Below are positions 1 through 11,266 of a stretch of 64,000 nt of DNA, piece after piece. The translations under genes were made by a program, and so were the position numbers. Numbering within the stretch: the stretch's first letter is position 1; the number at the start of each line of letters is the position of its first letter. Origin of the DNA: Durusdinium trenchii (lineage: Eukaryota; Sar; Dinophyceae; Suessiales; Symbiodiniaceae); NCBI GenBank assembly GCA_963970005.1, contig CAXAMN010003780.1:1050856-1114855 (forward strand), written 5' to 3'. Below the pieces are notes generated by a model that was not told where the DNA came from, searched no databases, and saw nothing but the letters and a program-made list of their open reading frames with translations.

Positions 1-178
1 TCTTGTTACTACTAGTAAGGCACTTGTTACTATAGTAGCTTCTTGTTACTACTAGTAAGGCGCTTGTTACTTCAGTAGCTTCTTGCTACTACTAGTAAGG
101 CACTTGTTACTATAGTAGCTTCTTGCTACTACTAGTAAGGCACTTGTTACTACTAGTAAGGCATTTGTTACTCGTAGC
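1..178. repeat. 40-bp tandem repeat array, cut by the window edge
   Basis: About 4.5 copies of a 40-bp unit follow one another (starts at 1, 41, 81 and 121), differing by a few substitutions. Each unit contains the short palindrome TTACTACTAGTAA. The last copy decays near 178. The left end lies outside the window. No coding potential was seen. Confidence 0.9.
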
Positions 179-179
179 G

Positions 180-3100
180 ATGCACTTCCTATCAATTTCC
201 ATGTTGTTCCTTTGAGGGTCCACGGTTTTCCTGGCGTCGATTCTCACTGGGCCCTCCGGTCCCTCCGTCCGGTTGGAGCCGCCCCGTCCTCAGGGGATCG
301 CTGCCCGTACTGCCATCTGTGCAAAAGGGGAAGCTGGGCAGCAAAACAAACATGGCCAAAAGGGAGTGGCAGTGGGAGTGGCATTTCGTGAAACAGATGC
401 GGTTCACAAATGTGGCAGAGTTTCTGCGCGCATGAATGGATCTTTGTGACATAGTCTTAGTGGAACGCCAAGTTGCCTCATGTGACAGACTGATGAGTAA
501 TGATAATATTCTAGCATATTCAGCAGTGACTGGGGTAGAAAGGGTCATACAGGGTCATACCACACCCGTTTGGAGGAGTCATACCCTTCCCTTCTCCACC
601 CTCGCGGGGCCTTGACGTGGCAGGCGCCGGGCACGCGCACGCGCACGTCTGCAGACGGATGCGGTATGATGCGGTGTAGACTTCTATCAGTGGAGGGTAC
701 GTGATGTAGAGGAACAAAATATGATTTACGAAACATCTGTGTTACGAAAATCGCATAAAGCCACAGACTCCAGAAACACTAGTCCGACATGTGTTACGAA
801 ACATGTGTTATAAACATTTGGTCTATATACTCCTTTTTGGGTCCAAGGGGCCATGCCCATCCGACTTTGCGGCGCGTCCCGCCACGCGGACCTCGGCGTC
901 CCCGGGCCAGCGCGCGCCCGGGCCCGGGTCGTTCGAAGATGTGATGTAATTCGCTTTGGACCTCGGAGGATGTGCTTCCCCAGAACATGGGCAGCATGCT
1001 GCTGGGTCCTGGGTCCGTAACGCGCAGAGGTTCTTCACTCGAGACCTTGACCTTGGGGGACAGCCAAGACGAGTCAATATTCCTTTACGTCGCCGCTTGC
1101 GGCGGGGGTATTTTATAGATTATATATATATATATATTATCGGTATATTATATATACTGCAGTCGGCCCTTTACATGCTGTTGGAAGTACGTGTCCATCA
1201 CCCTTCGGAACATCGACCCCCTTCTAGTGCCTTCAGTGACCAAGGGGAGATCAAGCGCCGGAAGCGCATGAAGGCGAAGGCCTCCAAGGAAACAACTTCC
1301 GGAGAGGCTGAGGCGCGGTTGGTGGGTTCCGGCCCATCTTCTTTTGGAAGAAACATTGTAACATGGAGAAAGACTGTCCGTCTTTTTCAGTGTCACTTGC
1401 ACGCAATGACATTTACAATGAGTGCTTCAACTTCCTAACCCATCATGCAGCAGTATGCCTGACTCAGGCACCTGAGGAGCCTGAGGTTGACGAGTAGAAG
1501 AGGAATCGGTCACGCGCCACCAGTCACGCAAGCTGGCTCGGTGGAGCACGGAGAATGCATTGGGACAGCTGGGTTGGGAAATGGCTTCCCATGTCGTGAA
1601 GTTGTTTTTCCCTTTTGTAATCCCCATGTCGGGAGTCGCAAAGAATGTCACTGGGATCTGCGCAAGCCTCTTTGGCATGAGTGAAATTTAAGGGTTCTGC
1701 TCATGTATCCATTCCTAGGCCTTGTGTGCCTAGGCAGCCTGGGCGTCACAGGTCCTTTGGGTTGGCCCAGACATCGATTTTTGAGATACAGTCGGGTGTT
1801 GTTTATTGTTTAAATCTCACATGTTGATATTCCAATGATATAACTTGTCCTTAAGTTTTAATAGGTTCAACAGACATAATATCCATAATGGTTCAAGACG
1901 CCAACACGAAAACAGCTTGGATGTCCATGTTCAGCTCCCTTGCCCCTCGAGTTTGGAGATGTTGGAGAGCAAACAGGGGGTGAAGAGGGCAACCAATGGC
2001 CTGAGCACTCCATCCAAGAACACTATCGAATTTGATGTGCAACGTTTAAGGGAACGAAAAAGGTCTTCGGCAAGCTGAGTGCCTGGACCAAAGCAATAGT
2101 CGGAGGTAGTTCCATGATTATGACATGAAGTAGTTAGGAGGGTTGGAAATGTTCGGAAAGATGTAATTTGTCCATGTCTATACGCACCTGGGGAAGTTTC
2201 CTTTTTCTTCATCAATGCCAATATGAACAAGTTCTTTTCTAGATGTAGCATGGGTCACGGTTTTGGCACTAAGCATGCTATATAGCAAAACCAATGCTCC
2301 AGTGCATTCAGATGCGCGTGAGCGTGTTTTAGTTGCGTCATTGTTTGTGTTTTCCCCCGATTCTTTCCGGGACTGGCGCAGTAAACGCCCACTTGCCGGG
2401 AAAAGATTTGGCCACGGTTTGGATCCAAGCGGGGTCAGCCCTGACAGCAAAGCGATGGCAACTCCAGAGGCCTGGCTTTCCAGGGCTTTCTGGCAGAGTA
2501 TTCGGGACGTGAACCGTTTGGACAAATCTAGCACCGTTTGGCCTGAACTACTCACTGCCATGATGCAAAAAGGTCGACATTTCAGTTGTCACGCATAAGT
2601 CTCAGGGTTTGCATTTGCTTCGAACATGGTGTTTTTGAACCCTTTTGAATCCGGACCGACCTTCCATGGAAAAGGGTTTCGCAAAGAGAGGGCCTAACGG
2701 GACGGGAGGTTCCAAGGATTCTGCGTGTGTCCTGGAACGAACGCTTGTGGGCTCGTGGAATGAATACTATTCCTGGTGCTGTGGACCTATGGCAAGTGTT
2801 CTTGTATGGTCCTTGATTCTGTTCGCGTTTTAGTCTCGAGTCTATATATACTCTGCACCAGTGAGTTGGGACTTGTGAATTGGGACTTGTATAAACTCCT
2901 ATCTCATCTGGGGGTAGTATAATATATATATATATACATCGTTTTCTGAGAATTTGCTTTGAAAGTCTTTTGGGATAGCCTCACGTCGCCGACCCGACCA
3001 ACGGACATTCATGGGACCGGAAGAGGACCACGTATGACCACGCATGAACACTGCTTCAGGACTCAGATTGTGTGGATGGTCCCAAAACGTGCGTCCTGCG

Positions 3101-5372
3101 GATTGTTGCAACCAAAGGGCAGCCGTGTCCATGTTGGCTTTGGCCCATTACGCTGGATACGCTTTGCAGCGCATGACCCGGCTGAAAGCGGCCCTCGGAT
3201 CCACAAAAAGAGACAAAGGTCCAAGTCCTGGATGATCGTGAGGGACTCATGTGAGGATCATCCAGAACTCACCAAGCTCAGATGATTTGAAGCCAGACTC
3301 TCAGATCAACTGAAGCAAAGAAATGGTGTTTTTGGATCATCTAGGAATCTAGGGCAGCCAGATGGTCCTGCGAATTCGTACCCTTCATGCAATGGCAGCG
3401 TGGGGCAAACAATTTGTGCATGGATATGTTTACTTAGAGGTCCATCCTCTGCCGGCCATCCCATTTGGGCTCACCGAGGCTCCAGGTTAACGCTACAAAT
3501 GGTCGCTCTGTTAGGCTCAACAGGAAACATGACCATTTGTTTCATCCCGAAACAAGCAGCGAACGGCGGGTCCAGTTTGAAATCCAGCTGGTCGGCATTT
3601 GACTCCGGGAAACAGAGGCCCATGAAAAGCCGCTCACGTTGCAGATCGACCGGATCGAGCCGACTCCGTCGCGTGCGGCCACGGGGTGTCGCATGCGGCC
3701 ACGGGGTGCTTACTCGGTGAATCCGTCGGAGTTGCTTCGTCCCTGAGGTCCAGGCCAGCGGCAAACTCCCGGTTTCGAAGGTTCTTTTCAGGTAGAACAG
3801 ATATAGTGGGGATGTAGCTCATCAACGATGCCAGGAAGTACCCGGAGCCCCCACCTTCTTTTCTCATGAACTGGTGCTACAACCACTGGAAAAAATACAA
3901 AATAAGGTGGGAACCATATTTGGAAGAATCCAGAAACTCTTGTGGCACTTGATTCACAGCATCGCAAACATGTTTTGTGTGGTGGAGGTTTGTTTGGATC
4001 CTGGTAGCATGAGGACATCGGATGTATTGGCTAAGCCGGCTAAGCCTCGTGTGGTGCGCCGTTCCGATCCAGTTCGTCTCTTGGCGGAACCCCCACGCGC
4101 TCCACGGAGGCCGCGAACATCCGGTCGACCGGTCCTCCAAGACCGGACCAAATCCCGTCGTTTTGGCCGTCTAAATCAGTCCAATAGACCTGGACCCTCC
4201 TGTCAAGGTGTCCTGGCTGGACTACCCCACACTACCTATGATGGCTTCCAGACAGGGCACCCCACGGTGTCGGGTCCTGGTAGTTTGCTAAGTAGTTTGC
4301 TATCAGGTTGGAGGCCAGTACTAGGTTGAAGGGCCATCCGACACGAGGTCACGCCGTAGCCGCCGACACGTCGGATGCGGCGTGACGGTGCGGAGGCCGT
4401 GTGCTCCGTGGGCGCGATGGTCTCCTGCCCTGGTGGAGGGAGCTGCCAGGGGAACCAGTGCTGCCCAGATGGACACCCGGAGGCAGTGTGGGGACAGCAC
4501 AGCGGGGCACATGAGCGATCAACTGCAGCGTACTTTTGGGGGAATTGAATGGAATTGATATGAATTGATCAATCACTATCAGTTCAAAATAGGACGTGCT
4601 GGTGATTGTGGGTGGGCACAGGTGGGCACTCGAGTAATTAATCGGTTCAAATGAATGGAACTCGCCAGAGGTGGACCGATTTAGAAGACTGAGCCGAGTT
4701 TGCTTGGCGTTCTGTGGCGCACACTTTTGTTAATTTGTGTGTTGTCATGATTAAATAATATACCTGGACCTTCCACGGGTGTGTTTTTTCTGCCGTTTGG
4801 CGAAGCAGCACAAATTTCAGTCGTTTGCCGTCAAAAACGCCGTTTCATTTCAAAAGTGCCGTTTCGATGTTTTTACAGAGGTCGCCAAATTAGCAGTTGG
4901 CAAAAGTCGCCGTTTGGTCGGGGAAAGTCGCCGTTTGGTCGGGAAAAGTCGCCGTTTCAAAACCTTGACTTACCATAGAAAACATGCCAATGCAAAAAGT
5001 GCTTCAGTACAAAATAGTTGGCGTTTGCTTGAAAAAGCAGTTTTGATTGAAAAGGCAGAAAAAATGCATACTTATGAAGACCCAGGTATACTGCACCTAC
5101 AGAATCCTACAGTATATTTTGCTTCGGCAGCTTCTTCTCCAGTTTGTTTTCTTCAGAAAAAAGTAGTGCGTCAGTTTCGGAGGCCTTTTTTAAGAGTTTG
5201 CAACTGAGGAAGCACGTGCCCATCTGCAGATGTCACTCGGGCAGATGGCTGGGAAGCTGCATCAGGTCTCCCCTGCAATCCCCCCTATAATGTTAAAACG
5301 CGGAGCCAGATTCTTGTTGTAGTCTCAGTTCAAACAAGAAGCTACTCCTGCATCGCCACTAGGAGCGATCGG
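180..5372. other. mostly non-coding, no confident gene
   Basis: No gene could be identified in this 5.2-kb stretch. It holds (TA)n runs near 1120-1160 and 2920-2936 and several GC-rich patches (850-935, 1240-1330, 3170-3290, 4020-4200, 4320-4510) that could be short exons of unrecognised genes. The patches are open in several frames on both strands and match no family I recognise. The longest open frames (for example 956-1438 and 3874-4329, plus) have no protein-like composition or conserved motif, and I treat them as chance. Confidence 0.5.
4780..4975. repeat. cluster of GCCGTTT-containing short repeats
   Basis: The heptamer GCCGTTT recurs at least six times. Near 4905-4960 it forms about 2.5 tandem copies of a 20-bp unit (AAGTCGCCGTTTGGTCGGGA with small changes). 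The repeat makes a repetitive peptide in one plus-strand open frame (4779-5207), which I regard as a by-product of the repeat. Confidence 0.7.
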
Positions 5373-5520
5373 ACGCTACGAACGGGGCTCCTGGCCTTAC
5401 TGCTAGGAGCAAGGGGACGCTACGAACGGGGCTCCTGGCCTTACTACTAGGAGCAAGAGGACGCTACGAACAGGGCTCCTGGCCTTACTACTAGGAGCAA
5501 GAGAACGCTACGAACGTAGC
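5373..5520. repeat. 44-bp tandem repeat array
   Basis: About 3.4 copies of a 44-bp unit beginning ACGCTACGAACGGGGCTCCT, nearly identical to one another. The unit shares the theme TTACTACTAG with the 40-bp array at the left edge of the window, so the two minisatellites may be related. Confidence 0.9.
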
Positions 5521-6436
5521 AAGGTGTTTGCGTTTCACTTGTTATAAAGGTCTTCATCCTGGCAGACACCCACCGAGGGAAGGAGGGTGCGATGTCGACC
5601 ACGCTGCCAGCCCTCCCAGTATTTGGACATGTACTCTTGCTGGTGTTCTAGTCTGGGTAAGTTGCATAGGTCCTTGGTGGTTGTTATTTGTCCACATCGG
5701 TTGAAGAAATAGGAGCCTCCACGTCTCAGGTGACCTCAAACAGTCTTAAATACTGTTTTAGTATTGGCAGTCAGTATTGGTTTTGCTTAAGGATTGAAGT
5801 TAGATCTGCAAGGAATCTTCAATAAGGGTAACTTTTAGATACTTTTAGCTTTAGATATTTAGTAATTTAGAGTGTATTGATTGCGCTGTTTTGGGATTTG
5901 CTTTATTCAGGAGACAATTGCTATCAATTGCTAATCATAGGTCGGCTTTAGTGGTTGCACCATGCGTGCTACCACTTTATCTTCTGCAAGTGAGCATGAG
6001 TCGCAGATGTGCCATGGTGCTCTGAGAAAGCTGTTTGTTGACATGGGATGCCTTGTAGGCAGACTTTTGATGCAATTTGTAAGATGTACGTATGGTTATG
6101 GTGTGGCTTTCTTCATGTTTTTTCCTTAATACATTGTTATCACGTTGTCAAACATATCATTCCAACTTGAGGGCTCATTCACATTCCACTCTTGTCATCA
6201 ATAAGAAATATTGTCCTTTCGTGCAGGGTTCAGGGGAGTGTTTTTGTGGTTTCCTCATGACTCTCGACCGGGAGGAATCGCTGGCATCATTCTGGAACAT
6301 GAACGGAAGCTTCCTCGAATCAGTGCAACACCATGTCTTCTGGCCAAGGTGGGCCCTTTGGCACTCAGTATGGCCCCACCGGCTTCCACTATCCCCCCCC
6401 GTTGCTTGTCTTCTTGGCACCGGCACGGGCGAAGAC

Positions 6437-6490
6437 GCTTGGGGTTCCGCTTGGGGTTCCGCTTGGGGTTCCGCTTGGGGTTCCGCGGGT
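6437..6490. repeat. 12-bp tandem repeat, unit CTTGGGGTTCCG
   Basis: Four perfect copies of a 12-bp unit plus a degenerate fifth. The unit length is a multiple of three, so every frame through it stays open and gives a repeated tetrapeptide on either strand. It lies in a GC-rich patch (6400-6650) that might be an exon, but no family is recognisable. Confidence 0.9.
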
Positions 6491-6811
6491 TCCGAGGCCA
6501 GCTTCAAAGGCTGTGGCGACGTGAAATCGGAGGATTGCACCAAGGCCGGCCTGGCCTGGCCGAAAGCGGCGCTCGGGGCGTGGGGGGTCGGACCGAGGTG
6601 GGTGGACCGCCACGGGAGAAGAAGGACCTGCCCGGCCCGTTGAGAGTTAGATGTGACAGAAGGGCTGTGCCGGTGGTGGTTGGAGAGTAGGGATTTGGTC
6701 GGCCTTGTGGTTGGAGATTCCTTCAGGGCTTTGCAGTGGATTCGCCACCATGAGCAGCATTTTGGGGAATCTTTCCACCCAGTTGCCTCGAGAGTTGGAT
6801 CTGCTTTGAGA

Positions 6812-6813
6812 GG

Positions 6814-6845
<32 letters not shown>

Positions 6846-6853
6846 GAGAGAGA
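6812..6853. repeat. (GA)n microsatellite, left side of retrotransposon insertion
   Basis: A GA/GAGC-type dinucleotide run ends exactly where the left LTR starts, and a GA run resumes right after the right LTR (13582-13605). The element therefore landed inside a pre-existing (GA)n tract. Confidence 0.9.
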
Positions 6854-7027
6854 TGTAAAATTCAGCAGCTATTTGTTTGTCGTTTGTTTGCGCACGTCTC
6901 TGTATTGTTTTCCTCTTCAGCTGGCTCAAGGCCTTTGATCGAAGGTGCATTGTATAGCACCGTGCAGTTGTACATCAACACTACGATGGAGTAAGTAAGC
7001 TATTGTGAGAAAGCTTGTCTCTTAACA
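6854..7027 (-). repeat. 3' LTR of copia element (174 bp)
   Basis: Starts TGTAAAATTC and ends CTCTTAACA on the plus strand. It matches the other LTR except for three substitutions and absence of a 6-bp insertion. The stretch just inside it (7028-7040) reads purine-rich on the element's coding strand (AAGGGACGG) and is the likely polypurine tract. Confidence 0.95.
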
Positions 7028-7792
7028 CCGTCCCTTGGTTTGATTCATTGTTGAATCACACCATCAATACAAACATTGTTGAAACAGTAAAGAAACATTA
7101 TTGTACAAAGCAGTTCAAACATTGTTAGCAAGTCTGTACAGCTTCTCTGCCATTGTCTCTCCAGCATTGTTGCCCTTCTCATCGTGGTGCTCGTGGGCAT
7201 TGTTGCCAGAGACTTGCAGTTTGTAGAGCCATTGTTCTACTCTTGCGACTCTTCCATCTGGTCACTGGTCGATTGTCGAGGGCGTTTTGTGCCCTTTCTC
7301 CTCTTCTTCATCTTCTGACCTTTCCATATCGTTCTCATTGTATAGGACTGCTCGGTCCTCCCACAAGGAGATTGTCGAGTTTGTGGGAAGTCGACGCTGA
7401 TTGTGGTAGTCTGGAATCGTCATCTCCATGGCCATTGTTGCCCTTGAAATTGTTCTCGAGAAAGTCGATCCCGATCGTCAGCGCTCGTGTGCCGGGAAGA
7501 GGCTGCGGTCAAAAGGATTGTTGACAAATTGTCAACTGAACATGCATTGTCTTCCAAATTCAGAAAGCAAAAATCCAAACACATTGTTCATCGAATTGTT
7601 CTACGAGTCGACGACAGAAAGATTGGATCCATTGTGAGACTGAAATCTAATTGAAATCTTGTAGTGCATATTGTCTATGACATAGTATGCACATAGTAGC
7701 TAAAGTAGTGTGCCATGGCTCGATGCCGCCGTGTATGTATTGTACACGCGTGGATGCTGCCATGGTTGTGAAACTGTTTGTGCGATCGCAGT
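7028..7792 (-). other. 3' non-coding part of copia element
   Basis: About 765 bp between the end of the RNase H frame and the 3' LTR. I see no conserved domain. The plus strand is rich in ATTGT and CATTGTTG (ACAAT on the element's strand), a bias shared with the whole element. Confidence 0.6.
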
Positions 7793-8305
7793 TCATTTGT
7801 GGTGTTGTGGGCATTGAATGCCCGCCATGTAGAGATGTTTGTTAAGCACCTCTGCCGGGACATACTTTGTCAGTATGTCTGCTGGGTTGTCGTGTGTGCT
7901 GATCTTGTGTATTGACAGTACCCCGCTCTGTACCAGTTGTTGTATGAAGAGGTACTTCAGGTCAATGTGCTTTGCTTTCTTTGACGAGCCAATTCTTGTT
8001 GCAATGCTTTTGCCGCTTGTGCTGTTTGTGTGTATGCGAATGTTCACTTTTGTTGTTGTTGCTTCCTTGATGAAGTTTGCTATGTGTAGTCCTTCTTGTG
8101 CTCCTGTGCCAATTGCGTAAAGCTCTGATTCTGCTGATGATAGTGCTACTACTGCTTGTGTTCTACTTCCAAATTGTACCACGGATCCCATCATTGTCAC
8201 GATGAATCCGCTTGTTGACTTTCTTGTGCTCGGGCATCCTGCCCAGTCTGCATCGACGTAAATGTTGAGATCGATGGGCTCCTTTGTTTGTGGTGTGTGT
8301 GTGTG
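7793..8305 (-). pseudogene. copia RNase H domain, frame-shifted from RT and catalytically altered
   Basis: Encodes the RNase HI-like domain that ends the copia polyprotein. The frame is open from the (CA)n tract near 8290 down to the stop at 7793. The first acidic site (DADWAGC followed by RKSTSGF), the SSAESELYAI glutamate and the terminal HDNPADILTK aspartate are present. The third acidic position, usually Asp in copia RNase H (as in CDN or TDS), is Asn here (HTNSTSGKS, codon 8024-8026). The preceding RT frame is shifted by one base, and the switch lies in or beside the CA repeat. An RNase H without this Asp should be inactive, so I call it a pseudogene domain. Confidence 0.85.
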
Positions 8306-10058
8306 TTGTCCTCAGGATCATCTTGTAATGTTGTGTTCCTCTTAGGTATCGCAGAAGATGCTTCACCTTGCGTAGACTTTGTTGTGTTGGTTGTTGTAGG
8401 TCTCGTGCTAGTTCTTTTGTAGCAAAGCTGATGTCTGGTCTTGTGTAGGTCAGCCATTGTAGTTTTCCTACTGCTCTCCTGTAGTCTGCATGTGCTTGTG
8501 CATCTAAAGGTGCTTCATCGTTTGTGGATTGTTTCAGGGTTGCCGTCCCTGGAGCTGATGCTGGATTGCTTGCTTCCATCTTTGTTTCCTTTAGCAGTGT
8601 TGTGATGTATTCTGGTTTGAGGCTCACCTCGAAGAGGTCTCCATTGTTGTGAATGTCTCTGCCAAGGAATTGGATTGTCTGACCAATTCCCAATATGCCG
8701 GTTGGTCGTAGTAGTACATGCTTCTGTACTTCTTTGAAAGTCTTGTCGACTTCTTGTTGTTGTCCAAGGAACAGTAAGTCATCCACATAGACCATCACAA
8801 ACATTGTTTGTTCATTGTTCCTGTACACGTTGGGTTCACTTGTCAGTCGAGTCAGTCCCATTTGTTGCAGGACTTGTGCAAAGTGATCTTGCCAAGATTT
8901 TGGACTTGATCGTAGTCCATAGATTGCTTTGTTGAGCTTCCACACTGTGGTTGTGTTGTGACCACTTGGGTATAGTTCTGGTGGTGGCCACATGTAAAGA
9001 TTGTCGGTCGCTGCTGGTGCATGTAGGAATGCTGTTGACACGTCTCCTGCTTGTATCGTCCAGTAGTTGTGCTGTGCCATTGTCAGGAGGATGTGTAAGA
9101 TCCCAAAGATCGGTGTGCTCGCATAGATGTTGTCAAGGTCTTGGATTGTTTCCAGGAAACCTTTTGCGACTATGCGACATCGCACTTCGTCTTGTTTGGG
9201 TTTGTTGACCCACTTTGACTCGATGATCTTGTTCTTGTGTTCTTCTGGTACATCATTGTAGTTCATCTCTGTGAAAACTCCTTGAGTCTTCATCGATTGT
9301 GCTTCTTTCTTCATTCCTTGTTGTACTTTCAATGGATCAAGACCTTCATTGTCGTAGACAAAGGGTTCTTGTAGCATCCTTTCCACTTCTTCTTGTTGTT
9401 CATCTTCACAGGATGCTGTGGTGATCTTGTCACCTTTCTTTGTGGTGATTGTCACTGCTTGTATTCTCATCTTTGCTTTTGGTTGTTCGTCATCTTGTCC
9501 TCTGTTTGCTGCTGCTGAGGACTGCGCTGTCCTTGATTGTTTGGATTGTGCTTCACCTGTAGGCTCCTCGTGTTGTCGCTTGCTTGCTGGTGGTAATGGC
9601 AGTGGTGGTCTTGCCGTTGTTGTTGGTGATGTTGCCAATGGTGATGTTGCCATTGTCGTATCCATTGGCTGATGATGCATTGCTTGTGTTGGTAGTGCCA
9701 GTGGTGTTTCTTGTGCTGTCTGTGTGCTTGTATCTTCCACTGTAATGTCAGCTGGTAGAAGCAATTGCGGCGGAATTGCCATTGGTGTTGTTGGCAAGTT
9801 CCATGGATACACGTTGATGGTATCCAGTAGTTGCTTGTCGTACTTGTCTGGCATGATCTGTCTTCGTATTGTTCTTGCTTTGATAACCTTGCCAGGGATG
9901 CCGACTATTGACTCTCCAGTCATTGTATCGTATCCCTGCCAAGCCAGATTCCTTTGAAGAATCTTGGCTCCATCTTGGGTTGTGCTTTTGTTGTTGGTAT
10001 CATGTATTGTACTGTTTCTGCCATCTCGCATAGTGGTGCTTTGTGGTCCTTCTGCCAT
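8290..10058 (-). CDS. copia reverse transcriptase domain (frame-broken from integrase)
   Basis: Encodes the RNA-dependent DNA polymerase (RVT_2 family) of the copia element. After a low-complexity linker rich in Pro, Thr and Gln come the usual blocks: a KWVNKPKQDEVRCRIVAKG segment, the QAGDVSTAFLHAP block with the first catalytic Asp, the KAIYGLRSSPKSW block, and YVDDLLFLG with the catalytic Asp pair (8778-8789). A tether towards RNase H follows (RRAVGKLQWLTYTRPDIS). The N-terminal part overlaps the integrase frame, and the join is disrupted by a 5-bp tandem duplication near 9925-9935. Downstream of about 8290 this frame continues to 8163 but no longer encodes RNase H. Open frame and motifs are otherwise intact. 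Confidence 0.9.
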
Positions 10059-11266
10059 CGTCTTTGGTAACTTGTTTGTCCATCATTGTGCATGGCATAC
10101 CTGTTCAGTAGCCAGGCTGCATGCCGGACGATCCACGGCATGACCGGATGTTGTACGCTCAGTGTGAGGTTGTAACTTGTGGTCACTTGTTGTACCAGTG
10201 CTCGGACTTGTCCCATCAAGGTGCGATGGAATCGTTCAATGCTTCCTTGTGATTGTGACGAGTATGCCGGTGATTGTCGGATGTTGACGTTGTTTCCGAG
10301 CTTTTGTGCGACGGTCTTCAGCAGGTTCTGTATGTATTCTTCTTGGTCTGATTGTAGCGTTGTGGTGGATAGTGTTGCTTGTGCTCGTCCACATTCAAAC
10401 ATGAATGTTTGTAGACATCGTGTCAGGTCTTGTTGTTGTTGGTTCTTGTCTTGTACAAGAACTGCCATTGCCATTCCTGATTCGACATCTATTGCCGTGA
10501 GTACTGGTAGTACTTGTTTGTCTCCAAATGCCTTCATGTAGGTGAAGTCCACTTGTATCACTGGTTGTTTGCTTGCTTGTTTTGGGTGATTGTTTGTTCT
10601 TCCTTTGCTCTTTACACATATTGGGCACCATGAGCGATATGGTAAGTGTGTCAGCTCATGTTCTAGCCTCTCTTGTCTTGTTGGTTGTTGCGGTGCCTTC
10701 ATTCCTTTTGCTCGTTGTGCTTGTTGAGATTCATCTTCATTGTCCGTATCGTACTCGTACTTGTAAGTCGCTTCTTCTTCGAAGTTTGTTGATCCTGTCC
10801 ATTGTCTGTCAAGCTGTCTTGCTCCTGATTCCTGCCAATTGTCATGGATTGTGTATCCTCTTCCTTGTTCCGTCCTGTTCACGAACGTTGTCCGTGCCGG
10901 TTTGAGTCGTTCAATGTCTGGACCATCATCTGTCTGTTGTGGTACGTACATTGTAGTCCGTACTTGTACGTGAACTCGTTTCCAGTAGTGTCCTTCTCTG
11001 AACCAATAGTCTGTTGTTGGTGTCATTGTTGATGGATCAGGAACTGCCGTGGTCATTGGTGCTGGCTTCTTCGTCTGTGTCTGTATAGTGGCTCTCTGCT
11101 TGACTGTGGTGTTGTTCCGTCTCTGTCCGGGACTTGCAGTGTTGTGGGTTGATGTCGTGCCTGTATTGCTTGTGATGCTTTCTCTGTCTTCTCTGTTGTC
11201 TTCGCTGTTGAAGGTGCTGGTTGTGCTGGCTGCTTGTTCACTCTGAACCATGTCTCTCCTGTCCAT
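9920..11266 (-). CDS. copia integrase domain
   Basis: Encodes the DDE integrase. In order: a Ser/Thr/Gln-rich linker, a zinc-binding GAG-pre-integrase region with HELTHLPYRSWCPIC (about 10612-10670), then the rve core. The core has Asp in IQVDFTYM (near 10550), Asp in TLQSDQEEYIQ (near 10350) and Glu in the SQSQGSIERFHRTL block (near 10225-10265). All three catalytic acids are visible. The frame overlaps the Gag-protease frame by about 210 bp, in the -1 direction relative to it. I see no standard slippery heptamer in the overlap, so either an unrecognised shift or a mutation separates them. It ends early at 9920 because of the 5-bp duplication. Confidence 0.9.
   Translation of the reverse strand: MDRRDMVQSEQAASTTSTFNSEDNREDRESITSNTGTTSTHNTASPGQRRNNTTVKQRATIQTQTKKPAPMTTAVPDPSTMTPTTDYWFREGHYWKRVHVQVRTTMYVPQQTDDGPDIERLKPARTTFVNRTEQGRGYTIHDNWQESGARQLDRQWTGSTNFEEEATYKYEYDTDNEDESQQAQRAKGMKAPQQPTRQERLEHELTHLPYRSWCPICVKSKGRTNNHPKQASKQPVIQVDFTYMKAFGDKQVLPVLTAIDVESGMAMAVLVQDKNQQQQDLTRCLQTFMFECGRAQATLSTTTLQSDQEEYIQNLLKTVAQKLGNNVNIRQSPAYSSQSQGSIERFHRTLMGQVRALVQQVTTSYNLTLSVQHPVMPWIVRHAAWLLNRYAMHNDGQTSYQRRWQKDHKAPLCEMAETVQYMIPTTKAQPKMEPRFFKGIWLGRDTIQ

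Noticed and set aside
1-180. CRISPR-like array
   Set aside because: The units are contiguous tandem copies without unique spacers, and the genome is eukaryotic.
956-1438. 160-codon plus-strand frame
   Set aside because: It crosses a (TA)n run encoding a YIYIYII peptide and has no recognisable domain.
6854-7027. Relict spliced-leader sequence at TGGCTCAAGG in the LTR
   Set aside because: Only the last few bases resemble the dinoflagellate spliced leader end; the characteristic upstream part is absent.
11053-11266. Programmed -1 frameshift between Gag-protease and integrase
   Set aside because: The overlap and direction would fit, but no recognisable slippery heptamer or following pseudoknot was seen, and other frame breaks in the element look like mutations. 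Left undecided, not claimed.
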